From CAIUPE01 sp046092445 (lineage in GTDB: Bacteria > Pseudomonadota > Alphaproteobacteria > Rhizobiales > Beijerinckiaceae), in NCBI GenBank assembly GCA_046092445.1, contig JBJTDR010000106.1, positions 1 through 64,000 on the forward strand: a DNA stretch of 64,000 nt, in the 5' to 3' direction. How positions within the stretch are numbered: position 1 is the stretch's first letter; every line of letters starts with the position of its first letter. Under the pieces are notes generated by a model that saw only the letters and a program-made list of their open reading frames with translations, ran no database searches and was not told the DNA's origin. A program made the translations under genes and the position numbers. This document shows, in pieces, positions 52,506-61,574 of this stretch.

Positions 52506-53458
52506 GTTTCGTCGTCCGGCTTCGTGCGCCGCCCGAAATCGGGTGCATCAATCTCTTGTCCGAGATCGATGATGCTGCGGCGGACGGCGCGGGTGCGGGT
52601 AAAATGCGTGAACAGGGCCTCGCCGTCGCCCCATCGGATGGCGCGCTGGAGCGCCGAGAGATCCTCGGTGAAGCGACCGAGCATTTCAAGCACGGCATCC
52701 TTGTTGTTGAGGAACACGTCACGCCACATGGTCGGGTCGGACGCCGCGATACGGGTGAAATCCCGGAAGCCGCCGGCGGAAAATTTGATGACTTCCGACT
52801 GGGTGACTTCTTCGAGATCGGCGGCGGTACCGACAATATTATAGGCGATCAGATGCGGCAGATGCGAGGTGATGGCGAGCACGCGGTCGTGATGGGCGGG
52901 CGACATTTCCTCGACATTCGAGCCGACTGCTTCCCAAAAGGCGCGGACCTTGGCGGTTGCGGCGGGATCCGTGCCTTCGGGCGGGGTGAGAATGCACCAG
53001 CGATTCAGAAACAGGGTTGAAAATCCGGCGTCGGGACCGGAATATTCCGTGCCCGCGACGGGATGGGCCGGGACGAAATGCACATTGGCGGGAAGATGCG
53101 GGGCAATCTGCGCGACGATGCAGCCTTTGACCGAGCCGACATCGGAGATGATCGCGCCCTTGGCAAGACCGGGACGCATGGCTTCGGCGACAGAACCGCA
53201 GGCTCCTACGGGAACGCAAAGAATGATGAAATCCGCATCACTAACGCCGTTGGCGGTATCTCCCTTGACCGTGTCGGCGAGATTGAGCTGTGTGACGCGG
53301 TCGCGCACGGTCTCCGAGGCGTCGATGGCGACGATGGAGGCGGCGAGATTGCGGGCGCGGGCGGCGCGGGCCAGCGACGAGCCGATGAGGCCGAGGCCGA
53401 TAATGGCAAGCCGGTTGAACAGGGGTGCGGGCAGAGGCGCGTCGAGACGATCAGTCAT
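52499..53458 (-). CDS. tyrC: Prephenate/arogenate dehydrogenase
   Basis: A 319-residue TyrA-family dehydrogenase for tyrosine synthesis. The NAD(P) loop is IIGLGLIGSSLARAAR, followed by DVGSVKG, PAHPVAGTEYSGPDAG and the catalytic-region His in ITSHLPHLIAY. Cyclohexadienyl specificity is typical in alphaproteobacteria but cannot be confirmed here. It lies 3 bp after hisC in the same direction, forming the chorismate mutase-hisC-tyrC unit. Confidence 0.92.
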   Translation of the reverse strand: MTDRLDAPLPAPLFNRLAIIGLGLIGSSLARAARARNLAASIVAIDASETVRDRVTQLNLADTVKGDTANGVSDADFIILCVPVGACGSVAEAMRPGLAKGAIISDVGSVKGCIVAQIAPHLPANVHFVPAHPVAGTEYSGPDAGFSTLFLNRWCILTPPEGTDPAATAKVRAFWEAVGSNVEEMSPAHHDRVLAITSHLPHLIAYNIVGTAADLEEVTQSEVIKFSAGGFRDFTRIAASDPTMWRDVFLNNKDAVLEMLGRFTEDLSALQRAIRWGDGEALFTHFTRTRAVRRSIIDLGQEIDAPDFGRRTKPDDETQ

Positions 53459-53461
53459 GGC

Positions 53462-54568
53462 TCAGGCTCCCGCCATGAAATCACGCAGCGCATTGACGAC
53501 GAGAAGGTTGGCCTCTTCCCTGCCGATTGTGAGACGCAGCGAATCGGGTAGGCCATAGGCTCTGACGGCGCGCAGGACGAGGCCGCGAGAGGAGAGGAAC
53601 AGATCGGCCTCGCGGGCGGTTTTTCCGAGTGTTTTCGGGAAGTGCATCAACAGGAAATTGCCGACACTTGGCGTCACCGAAATGCCGAGCGCAGAAATTT
53701 CACGCTCAAGCCATGGCAGCCAGTGATCGTTGTGGGCGAGGGTCTTGGCGAGGTGGTTTTCGTCCTGAAGGGCGGCGATGCCGGCGGCGATCGCCGGACC
53801 ATTGACGTTGAAGGGCCCGCGGATGCGGTTGAGCGCGTCGATAATGCCGGCGGGGCCATAGCACCAGCCAAGCCGAAGAAGTGCGAGGCCGTAAATTTTC
53901 GAAAAGGTCCGAGTCATGATGACGTTTTCGCTCGATGAGACGAGCTCAATGCCGGATGCGTAATCATTGCGGCGGACATATTCGGCATAGGCGGCATCAA
54001 GCACCAGAATGACATTGCGCGGTAAAGCGGCGTGGAGGCGTTTGACCTCGTCATAGGGAATATAGGTGCCGGTCGGGTTGTTGGGATTGGCGAGGTAGAC
54101 GATTTTGGTACGCGACGTGACGCAAGCGAGGATCGCGTCGACGTTGGTGGTTAGATTGGTTTCCGGTGCGACAATTGGCGTGCCCCCGGCCGCCATGATG
54201 GCAATCTTATAGACGAGGAAGCCGTGTGCGGTGAAAATGCCTTCATCGCCGGGGCCGATATAGGCGTTTGTGATCAGGGAGAGAACTTCATCGGATCCGG
54301 AGCCGCAAACAATGCGTCCAGCATCGAGCCCGTAACGGGCGGCCAAGGCCTGACGAAGCGCGGTTGCAGCGCCATCGGGATAGAGTTCGAGATGGTCGGC
54401 AGAGTGCTTGAACGCAGCGATGGCGGCAGGGGATGCGCCGAGCGGCGTTTCGTTTGACGAGAGTTTATGGAGTTTCACCCCGGCAGGAGCGGTGCTTTTG
54501 CCCGGAACATAGGCGTCAATCGCGAGAATGCCGGGGCGCGGCTGGGGACGGTCGGACAGATTTTGCAT
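53462..54568 (-). CDS. hisC: Histidinol-phosphate aminotransferase
   Basis: A 368-residue PLP aminotransferase (class I/II). The substrate region KLSSNETPLG, NPNNPTGTYI and the PLP Lys in TRTFSKIYGLALLRLGW are intact. It may also transaminate prephenate or phenylpyruvate, since it sits between chorismate mutase and tyrC; this is inference. The other his genes are at 8.5-12 kb. Confidence 0.93.
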   Translation of the reverse strand: MQNLSDRPQPRPGILAIDAYVPGKSTAPAGVKLHKLSSNETPLGASPAAIAAFKHSADHLELYPDGAATALRQALAARYGLDAGRIVCGSGSDEVLSLITNAYIGPGDEGIFTAHGFLVYKIAIMAAGGTPIVAPETNLTTNVDAILACVTSRTKIVYLANPNNPTGTYIPYDEVKRLHAALPRNVILVLDAAYAEYVRRNDYASGIELVSSSENVIMTRTFSKIYGLALLRLGWCYGPAGIIDALNRIRGPFNVNGPAIAAGIAALQDENHLAKTLAHNDHWLPWLEREISALGISVTPSVGNFLLMHFPKTLGKTAREADLFLSSRGLVLRAVRAYGLPDSLRLTIGREEANLLVVNALRDFMAGA

Positions 54569-54572
54569 GATG

Positions 54573-55427
54573 TCATTCCGGAGAGGGCGTCGCGGCGGCT
54601 AATTGGAAGCGATTGGCGTGGCTGCCGATTTCATCGCAAGAATGGACGATGATTTCAAGCGGGGTGAGCGTCCCGATCAGCGTGGCGGTGCTGACAGTTT
54701 CGGGGCAGGAGAGCAAAAGGGTTGTGCCCGCCGTATTCTCGGCCTCAGCTTCGATGGTGGCACCGAGGGCGGCGAGGGCTTTGGTGGCGGTGTCGGACCA
54801 ATAATGTGTGTGAAGGGCGAAGAGCAATGTTTCGCGGACCGCAGCGTCTTCAATCGGCTTCGAGATGATGAAGACCGGTGTTCCGGCGGGATGATCGGGG
54901 CGCTCGACGAAGGGCAGGCGGGCGATGATTTTCGGCGTGTCGGGACCAATCAAGCCTCGCCACCAGAAGCCTGACTTGACGCCTGGTTCCGCCGGGAAAA
55001 TACCGAGATCGCCGGCGGAGGCGGCAACGGCGTTGATGACCGTATCGGCACCCTGATGGGTGAGGTAGGGCACGGTGAAACCGAAATGGAATCGCGCCGT
55101 ATCTCGCATGGGCGCATCGCCGATGGAGATATCGGCATGGACGGAATAGGGCGCCTGAACATAGGTGAAAGTGGAGATGATCACGCGCCAGATGCTTTCG
55201 ACCGTATCGAAGGGGAGAATGCCCGCGTGTCGTTCGGCCAAGGTTCGCATCATTGCGGCTTCACGGCCTGGCCGGAAGGCCGAGCCCGAGGCTTGAGTAT
55301 TTTTCACCGCAATCAGGCGATCAATGATCGTGCCGCGCTCCATCAGAAGCCCGTGCATTTCCGCATCGATCCGGTCAATATCGTGCCGGAGATCGGCGAG
55401 GGAGACGGGGGGCTGCGCATCAGCCAT
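54573..55427 (-). CDS. Chorismate mutase-domain protein
   Basis: A 284-residue protein. Residues about 5-95 form an AroQ-type chorismate mutase domain: LADLRHDIDRIDAEMHGLLMERG, KNTQASGSAFRPGREAAMM and VESIWRVIIS. The remaining 190 residues are a second domain (FGFTVPYLTHQGADTVINAV, RLPFVERPDHPAGTPVFII) with no name I can support, perhaps regulatory. The start at 55427 (MADAQPP) is chosen. It heads the hisC-tyrC unit and would supply prephenate. Confidence 0.88.
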   Translation of the reverse strand: MADAQPPVSLADLRHDIDRIDAEMHGLLMERGTIIDRLIAVKNTQASGSAFRPGREAAMMRTLAERHAGILPFDTVESIWRVIISTFTYVQAPYSVHADISIGDAPMRDTARFHFGFTVPYLTHQGADTVINAVAASAGDLGIFPAEPGVKSGFWWRGLIGPDTPKIIARLPFVERPDHPAGTPVFIISKPIEDAAVRETLLFALHTHYWSDTATKALAALGATIEAEAENTAGTTLLLSCPETVSTATLIGTLTPLEIIVHSCDEIGSHANRFQLAAATPSPE

Positions 55428-55614
55428 CAGCTTATTCCGGTTTGAACAGACAATCGGTTTCAAGCGACAGAAACGCTCAAGCCCGATGGTTCATAAAGAA
55501 GACAGACCGCAAACGCAAAGTCCAAATGGTTGGCGGCTGACGGGAAAAAACATTTTCCGGGACTTGTGAGGTGCGGTCAAGTTTGTCATATAGCAAGTTC
55601 GGCATAAAGAACGT

Positions 55615-56826
55615 ATGAACCTGAGAGCGGAACGCATGACCCGGTCGCACGCGAAATCGGCGCCAGTGCACAATGAGGCGGACGAGCCTTCGAGCGAGAT
55701 CTTGCGGTTTGATGAAACGCAGGGACTTGAGCTTGATTGCGGGGTCGTATTTTCGCCCTGGCGGATTGCTTACCAGACTTATGGAACGCTGAATGCCGAT
55801 CGGTCGAATGCGATTCTGCTGTGTCATGCGCTGACGGGCGATCAGCATGTTGCGAATGTGAACCCCGTGACGGGGCGCCCGGGCTGGTGGGAAACCATGG
55901 TCGGGCCAGGCAAGCCCTACGACACGGACCGTTTTTTTGTGATTTGCGCGAATGTGCTGGGATCGTGCCTCGGCACATCGGGCCCGGCATCACGCGATGG
56001 CGGTAAAGCGCGCGGGCTTGAATTTCCGGTTGTGACCGTCAGGGACATGGTGCGGGCGCAGGCGCGTTTAGTGGATCATCTCGGGATCGAGACGCTGTTT
56101 TGTGTGGCAGGTGGCTCGATGGGCGGGATGCAGGTGCTGCAATGGGCGGCGAGTTATCCCGAACGGGTGTTTTCGGCGATGCCGATTGCGGCAGCGGCAA
56201 AGCACTCGGCGCAGAATATTGCGTTTCACGAGGTCGGACGGCAGGCAGTGATGGCGGATCCGGAATGGCATGCCGGGCGTTATCTCGAATTGGGCACGCG
56301 GCCTGAAAAAGGTTTGGCGGTCGCGCGCATGGCGGCGCATATCACCTATTTGTCGCAACCGGCCCTGCACCGTAAATTCGGGCGGAATTTTCAGGATCGC
56401 ACCGCACCGACCTTTTCATTTGATGCGGATTTCGAAGTCGAGAGCTATTTGCGATATCAGGGACGCTCGTTTGTCGAGCGGTTCGATGCGAATTCCTATC
56501 TCTATCTGACACGGGCGATGGATTATTTTGATCTGGCCGCCGATTATGACGGCGTGCTGGCGAAGGCGTTCAAGGGATCGAAGACGCGGTTTTGTGTTGT
56601 GTCGTTCACGTCCGACTGGCTGTTTCCGACGAGCGATTCGCGGGCAATTGTGCATGCGCTGAATGCGGCAGGCGGCTCGGTATCGTTTGTCGAGATCGAG
56701 ACGGACAAGGGCCACGACGCGTTTTTGCTCGATGTGCCGGAATTACTCGAGACAACGCGGGGATTTATCGATGCAGCGGCGCGTGCGCGCGGGCTTGCTC
56801 CTGTGAAAAAGGCGGATCGGGCATGA
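55615..56826 (+). CDS. metX: Homoserine O-acetyltransferase
   Basis: A 403-residue alpha/beta-hydrolase that acetylates homoserine in methionine synthesis. The nucleophile Ser168 is in AGGSMGGMQ, the start region LCHALTGDQHV and the GTSGPASRDGGK segment are typical, and the His of the triad is in DKGHDAFLLD. The start could also be ATG 55636. It overlaps metW by 4 bp. The 187-bp upstream spacer shows no convincing SAM-II riboswitch. Confidence 0.95.
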   Translation: MNLRAERMTRSHAKSAPVHNEADEPSSEILRFDETQGLELDCGVVFSPWRIAYQTYGTLNADRSNAILLCHALTGDQHVANVNPVTGRPGWWETMVGPGKPYDTDRFFVICANVLGSCLGTSGPASRDGGKARGLEFPVVTVRDMVRAQARLVDHLGIETLFCVAGGSMGGMQVLQWAASYPERVFSAMPIAAAAKHSAQNIAFHEVGRQAVMADPEWHAGRYLELGTRPEKGLAVARMAAHITYLSQPALHRKFGRNFQDRTAPTFSFDADFEVESYLRYQGRSFVERFDANSYLYLTRAMDYFDLAADYDGVLAKAFKGSKTRFCVVSFTSDWLFPTSDSRAIVHALNAAGGSVSFVEIETDKGHDAFLLDVPELLETTRGFIDAAARARGLAPVKKADRA

Positions 56827-57458
56827 GCGCGGCGTTTTTATCCGACGGACAGAGTGCGGCGCGTGTTGATCTGCTTCAGGTGGCCGAGATGGTCGAGCCC
56901 GGATCGCGTGTGTTGGATGTCGGCTGCGGCGACGGCTCGCTGTTGCGGATGCTGGCTGAGGGGCGCGGCGTTGATGCCCGCGGGATGGAACTCTCGCAGG
57001 CGGGGGTCAATGAATGCGTCGCGAAGGGGCTTTCGGTGATCCAGGGCGATGCCGATACGGATCTGGCCTATTATCCGGATGGTGCGTTTGATTATGTGAT
57101 CCTGTCGCAGACCTTGCAAGCGACGCGGCAACCGCGTGTCGTGTTGGAGCATATGTTGCGGATCGGGCGGCGGGCGATTGTGTCGTTTCCGAATTTCGGG
57201 CATTGGCGGATAAGGCTGCAAATCCTGTTTTCGGGACGGATGCCGGTGACGCAAAACCTCTCCTATTCGTGGTACGAGACGCCGAATATCCATTTTTGCA
57301 CGATTGCCGATTTTGTCGCTTTATGCGGCGAGATGGACGCGAAGATCGAGCGCTCCACGGCGCTTGACCGCTTTGGTCATCCGGTGCGGTTTGCGATGCC
57401 GTGGTCGTTCTGGAACCTGTTTGGCGAGCAGGCCGTGTTTGTTTTGTCGCGGAAGTAA
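56823..57458 (+). CDS. metW: Methionine biosynthesis protein MetW
   Basis: A 211-residue class I methyltransferase-like protein. The SAM-type loop is VLDVGCGDGSLLRML, followed by DYVILSQTLQATRQP and SFPNFGHWRIRLQILFSGRMP. MetW assists MetX in alphaproteobacteria and betaproteobacteria; its exact chemistry is unclear. The ATG at 56823 overlaps the metX stop. It is convergent with xerD, 10 bp apart. Confidence 0.94.
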   Translation: MSAAFLSDGQSAARVDLLQVAEMVEPGSRVLDVGCGDGSLLRMLAEGRGVDARGMELSQAGVNECVAKGLSVIQGDADTDLAYYPDGAFDYVILSQTLQATRQPRVVLEHMLRIGRRAIVSFPNFGHWRIRLQILFSGRMPVTQNLSYSWYETPNIHFCTIADFVALCGEMDAKIERSTALDRFGHPVRFAMPWSFWNLFGEQAVFVLSRK

Positions 57459-57468
57459 GCATCAATTC

Positions 57469-58404
57469 TTAAGGCGCTTCGCCCATCGGATGCAGGTCGT
57501 TGACCATGGAGCGCAGGCGTTCGTCGAGAATGTGCGTGTAGATCTGGGTTGTTGAAATATCGGCATGGCCGAGCAATTGCTGGACGACGCGGAGATCGGC
57601 GCCGTTCTGCAGCAAATGGCTGGCAAAGGCGTGGCGCAGGACGTGCGGGCTGACCTTTTTGGCTGAAAGACCGGCGGAAATGGCGAGATCTTTCAGATCG
57701 CGGGCGAAGGCTTGGCGGGTGAGGTGGCCGGTTTCGCTGTCAGACGGAAAGAGCCAGCGGCTTTTGGGGGCATTCGGGTTCCTTAGCGCGAGGAAGGCGG
57801 ATATGGCCTCCCGCGCTTTGCCGGTGAGGGGAACGAGGCGTTCGCGGCCGCCTTTGCCTTTGATAGCGAGGAGATTTTCCGAGACACGCCCGGCGCTTGC
57901 AGGCAGGGACACAAGCTCGGAGACGCGCAGGCCGGTGGCGTAGAGCAGTTCGAGAAGTGCAAAAAGGCGGGTCGCGCGGAGGGTCCGGCCCGGCGTATTT
58001 GCGGGATCGACTGTCTGGCGTTCGGCTTCGGTGAGCAAGGCGGTGACTGTATCGATGGTGAGGATTTTGGGCAGGGGACGTCCGCGCTTCGGGGCTGAGA
58101 TCAGGGTGGTCGGGTCGTCGGGGCGGCGGTTTTCGGCGTAGAGAAAGCGGAAATACTGGCGCAGGGCGGAGGTTTTGCGCTGGGCGGAGCTGGCTTTCAT
58201 GCCGGTTCTGGCGAGATGATCGAGGTAGAGCCGCAGGGCATCGGTGGTGGCAGTGTCGAGAGACGCGGGCGGGTTGAAAAAATCCGCGGCATTCTCAAGA
58301 TCGCGGCGATAGGCGTCGAGCGTGTTTTTGGCTGCACCGCGTTCGGCAGCGAGCATTGCGAGGAAGGCTGCTATCGCGTTCGTTGGAGGCGTGGTCTGGT
58401 TCAT
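57469..58404 (-). CDS. xerD: Tyrosine recombinase XerD
   Basis: A 311-residue tyrosine recombinase that resolves chromosome dimers at dif with XerC. The core-binding N-terminus is FLAMLAAERGAAKNTLDAYR. Catalytic residues are Arg in ATGLRVSELV, Lys in IKGKGGRERLVPL, His-Arg in HVLRHAFASHLL, His in LLGHADISTTQ and Tyr in IYTHILD. The start at 58404 is chosen. It is divergent from the aroKB fusion and has no integrase-type neighbours, so a housekeeping role is likely. Confidence 0.93.
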   Translation of the reverse strand: MNQTTPPTNAIAAFLAMLAAERGAAKNTLDAYRRDLENAADFFNPPASLDTATTDALRLYLDHLARTGMKASSAQRKTSALRQYFRFLYAENRRPDDPTTLISAPKRGRPLPKILTIDTVTALLTEAERQTVDPANTPGRTLRATRLFALLELLYATGLRVSELVSLPASAGRVSENLLAIKGKGGRERLVPLTGKAREAISAFLALRNPNAPKSRWLFPSDSETGHLTRQAFARDLKDLAISAGLSAKKVSPHVLRHAFASHLLQNGADLRVVQQLLGHADISTTQIYTHILDERLRSMVNDLHPMGEAP

Positions 58405-58543
58405 CTGGTTTGCTTCGGGGTCGCCGCGGGTCGAATATGATCCGGATGATGATTCGACGCAAAGACTGCAAAGATTGTGATTCATGTGCTAGATGTTCAC
58501 CAAACATGTTTCAACAGGGTTGTTCGAGGGTTTTTTCGTGGGC

Positions 58544-60271
58544 ATGGGCAAGGTATCGGATCAGAGGGCGGGTGATTTGTCCGGGCTGATCCGTCGGGCG
58601 TTGGGTACACGGTCGATTGTATTGGTCGGCATGATGGGCGCGGGAAAAAGTTCGGTCGGAAAGCGGCTCGCGCAGCGGCTCGGCTTGCCGTTCGCGGATG
58701 CGGATGGCGAGATTGAATCCGCCGCGGGGATGACGATTCCGGAGATTTTCGCGCAACGCGGCGAGACGGAATTCCGGCAGGGCGAGCAACGTGTGATCGC
58801 GCGGCTGCTGGACGAAGGACCGATGGTGCTTGCGACGGGCGGCGGCGCGTTCGTCAGTACAGAGACGCGGGCGCGGATCGGGAAAGCGGGTGTCAGCATC
58901 TGGCTCAAGGCGGATCTCGACGTGTTGATGCGCCGCGTGCGTCGGCGGTCGAACAGGCCTCTGCTGCAAAATCCTGATCCGGAAGGGACATTGCGGCGTT
59001 TGATGGACGAGCGGTATCCGATTTATGCCGAGGCGGCGATCACCATCCAGTCGCGCGATGTGACGCATGAAGAAATCGTGAATGAAGCGATGGTGGCGCT
59101 GGCTGATCATCTGGGCTTTGGCAAGAAGATTGACCCCGGTGAGCCTTTGCCCGTAACGCAAACGGTCAGAGTTGAACTTGGCGAGCGCGCCTACGAGATT
59201 GTTATCGGGCCGAACCTGATCGAGGAGGCGGGCGAGCGGATTGCCAAGCTCGCACCGAGGGCGGCGTGTGCCATCGTCACGGACGAGATGGTTGCGCGCA
59301 TCCATCTTGCGGCGCTGGAGGACAGCTTCAGAATTGCCGGTATCCGGACCGCGCATGTGATTGTGCCCGCGGGCGAATCGTCGAAGGGCTATTCCATGTT
59401 GGAGCGTGTCTGCGAGGCGATTATCGCGGCGAAGATGGAGCGGGGCGATCTTGTCGTGGCGCTAGGCGGTGGCGTTGTTGGCGATCTGGCCGGTTTTGCT
59501 GCTGCAGTTTTAAGGCGCGGGATGCGGTGTGTGCAGCTACCGACGTCGCTTCTGGCGCAGGTCGACTCGTCTGTTGGCGGCAAGACGGGGATCAATTCGG
59601 TACATGGCAAGAATCTGGTGGGTGCATTCCATCAACCGGTTCTTGTTCTGGCCGATACCGATGTCCTCGATACGCTCCCGCTCCGGGAATTTCGTGCGGG
59701 TTATGCTGAGGTGGTCAAATACGGGCTGATTTCAGACCCGGCGTTTTTTGCGTGGCTTGAAGCCAATCATCGCGGGGTGTTTTCGGGCGGGGTCGAGCGG
59801 ATCGAAGCGATCCGGACGAGTTGTGCGGCGAAGGCGGCGGTGATTGCGCGGGATGAACGAGAGGAAGGCGACCGGGCGTTGCTGAATCTCGGGCATACGT
59901 TCGCGCATGCTTTCGAGCGGATTGTCGGCTATGATGGAACGCGTCTTGTCCATGGCGAAGCGGTGTCGATCGGGCTTGCCTGTGCGTTCCGGTTCTCGGT
60001 CTGGCTCGGTCTGTGCCTCGGACAGGATGCGCAGCGGGTGGCGCAGCATCTTCATTCTGTCGGTCTGCCTACCCATATGAGCCAGATTCCGGGATGGAAT
60101 GCGACTGCCGAAATGATCCTCGAGGCGATGGCTCAGGACAAGAAAGTGAAGCGCGGCAAGCTCACGTTTATTCTGGCGCGGGCGATCGGCGACAGTTTCA
60201 TCGCACCGGACGTGGCGGTTGATGATGTGCGTGCGTTTCTGGATGAAGATTTTGCACGAAAAACGGGTTGA
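58544..60271 (+). CDS. aroKB: Fused shikimate kinase / 3-dehydroquinate synthase
   Basis: One 575-residue reading frame carries two shikimate-pathway enzymes. The AroK half (about 20-175) has the P-loop GMMGAGKSS at 29-37, the DADGEIE segment, TGGGAFV and the lid RSNRPLLQ. The AroB half (about 188-570) has PAGESSKGY, GGGVVGDLAGFAAA, QVDSSVGGKTGIN and LLNLGHTFAHAFE. Both active sites look complete. aroK and aroB are separate neighbours in many bacteria; fused forms exist in some Hyphomicrobiales. The start could also be ATG 58493. Confidence 0.92.
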   Translation: MGKVSDQRAGDLSGLIRRALGTRSIVLVGMMGAGKSSVGKRLAQRLGLPFADADGEIESAAGMTIPEIFAQRGETEFRQGEQRVIARLLDEGPMVLATGGGAFVSTETRARIGKAGVSIWLKADLDVLMRRVRRRSNRPLLQNPDPEGTLRRLMDERYPIYAEAAITIQSRDVTHEEIVNEAMVALADHLGFGKKIDPGEPLPVTQTVRVELGERAYEIVIGPNLIEEAGERIAKLAPRAACAIVTDEMVARIHLAALEDSFRIAGIRTAHVIVPAGESSKGYSMLERVCEAIIAAKMERGDLVVALGGGVVGDLAGFAAAVLRRGMRCVQLPTSLLAQVDSSVGGKTGINSVHGKNLVGAFHQPVLVLADTDVLDTLPLREFRAGYAEVVKYGLISDPAFFAWLEANHRGVFSGGVERIEAIRTSCAAKAAVIARDEREEGDRALLNLGHTFAHAFERIVGYDGTRLVHGEAVSIGLACAFRFSVWLGLCLGQDAQRVAQHLHSVGLPTHMSQIPGWNATAEMILEAMAQDKKVKRGKLTFILARAIGDSFIAPDVAVDDVRAFLDEDFARKTG

Positions 60272-60275
60272 ATGA

Positions 60276-61574
60276 ATGGAAAACATTGAATTTCATGCGA
60301 ATCCCTGGGTTGCTCTGACGGTGGTGGTTCTGTGTCTTGCGTTGTCGGCTTTTTTTTCAAGTGCCGAAACGGCGTTGACGGCGGCATCGCGGGTCCGGAT
60401 GCATGCGCTTGAAGGCAGCGGCGAAGCTCGTGCCGGGATCGTGAATCGTCTGCTTCTGTCGCGGGAAAGACTGATCGGTGCGCTTCTGATCGGCAATAAT
60501 GTGGTTAATATCAGCGCGTCAGCGTTTTCGACGGTTGTTCTGGTGCAAGTTTTTGGCCCTGAAGGCGTGATCTACGCAACGGTTGTCATGTCGGTTCTTG
60601 TCATCATTTTCGCCGAGGTATTGCCGAAGACGGTAGCGATCAATGCTCCGGACCGGGCTGCATTACTGCTTGCGAGACCGGTTTCGGCGATCGTGGCGAT
60701 ATTCGGTCCAGTGACGATCACGATCGAGTTTCTCGTCAGAATTCTGCTCCGGCCTTTCGGGGTCCAGATCGGGGAAAATCAGGCGATTCTGTCTGCGCAG
60801 GAAGAGCTGCGCGGTGCGGTGGATTTGCTGCACAGCGAGGGCAGTGTCGAGAAAGAAGCGCACAAGATGTTTGGTGGCCTGCTCGATCTGGTTGATCTTG
60901 AAGTTTCCGACATCATGGTTCACCGGACGAAAATGGTTTCGGTGTCGGCCGACCAGCCATCGGAGGACGTGGTGCGCGAGGTTTTGGCTTCGCCGCACAC
61001 GCGGCTGCCGATCTGGTCCGGTTCACCGGAGAATATTATCGGTCTGCTTCATGCCAAGGATCTGCTGCGGGCCTACGACTCGGTGAAGGGCGATGCAACA
61101 AAACTTGATGTCCGGGACATCGCGCTTTCACCGTGGTTTGTGCCGGATACAACCTCCTTGAAGGATCAACTGAGAGCATTCCTCGGCAAGAAAATGCATT
61201 TTGCGTTTGTTGTTGATGAATATGGCGAGGTGATGGGCATCGTTACGCTCGAGGATATTCTCGAGGAGATTGTCGGCGATATCCGTGACGAGCATGATAT
61301 TCTGGTGCAGGGTCTCCGGCCATTGCCGGATGGTTCGGTGAGTGTCGAGGGGACAGTGCCGATCCGCGATCTGAACCGCGCGATGGATTGGGAACTTCCG
61401 GACGACGAGGCCACGACGATTGCTGGGCTTGTGATCCACGAGGCGCAGACGATCCCGGATACGGGGCAGGTTTTCACCTTTTACGGCTACCGTTTTCAGG
61501 TCATGCGGAAATCACGCAACCGGATCACCATATTGAAGATTACAGCGCTGAACCGGAGACAGCCGGTTGTTTAG
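60276..61574 (+). CDS. CorC/HlyC-family CBS-pair membrane protein
   Basis: A 432-residue protein with an N-terminal DUF21/CNNM transmembrane domain (VALTVVVLCLALSAFFSSAE, three or four helices to about residue 160). A CBS pair (about 215-330) with VSDIMVHRTKMVSV and HFAFVVDEYGEVMGIVTLED follows. A CorC_HlyC C-terminal domain (VPIRDLNRAMDWELPDDEAT) closes it. Such proteins are linked to Mg2+/Co2+ efflux. It lies 4 bp after aroKB and its last 35 bp overlap the convergent ABC exporter gene. Confidence 0.9.
   Translation: MENIEFHANPWVALTVVVLCLALSAFFSSAETALTAASRVRMHALEGSGEARAGIVNRLLLSRERLIGALLIGNNVVNISASAFSTVVLVQVFGPEGVIYATVVMSVLVIIFAEVLPKTVAINAPDRAALLLARPVSAIVAIFGPVTITIEFLVRILLRPFGVQIGENQAILSAQEELRGAVDLLHSEGSVEKEAHKMFGGLLDLVDLEVSDIMVHRTKMVSVSADQPSEDVVREVLASPHTRLPIWSGSPENIIGLLHAKDLLRAYDSVKGDATKLDVRDIALSPWFVPDTTSLKDQLRAFLGKKMHFAFVVDEYGEVMGIVTLEDILEEIVGDIRDEHDILVQGLRPLPDGSVSVEGTVPIRDLNRAMDWELPDDEATTIAGLVIHEAQTIPDTGQVFTFYGYRFQVMRKSRNRITILKITALNRRQPVV

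Noticed and set aside
55428..55614. Possible SAM-II riboswitch upstream of metX
   Set aside because: SAM-II elements often precede metX/metA in alphaproteobacteria, but I could not match the required pseudoknot and conserved loop bases here.
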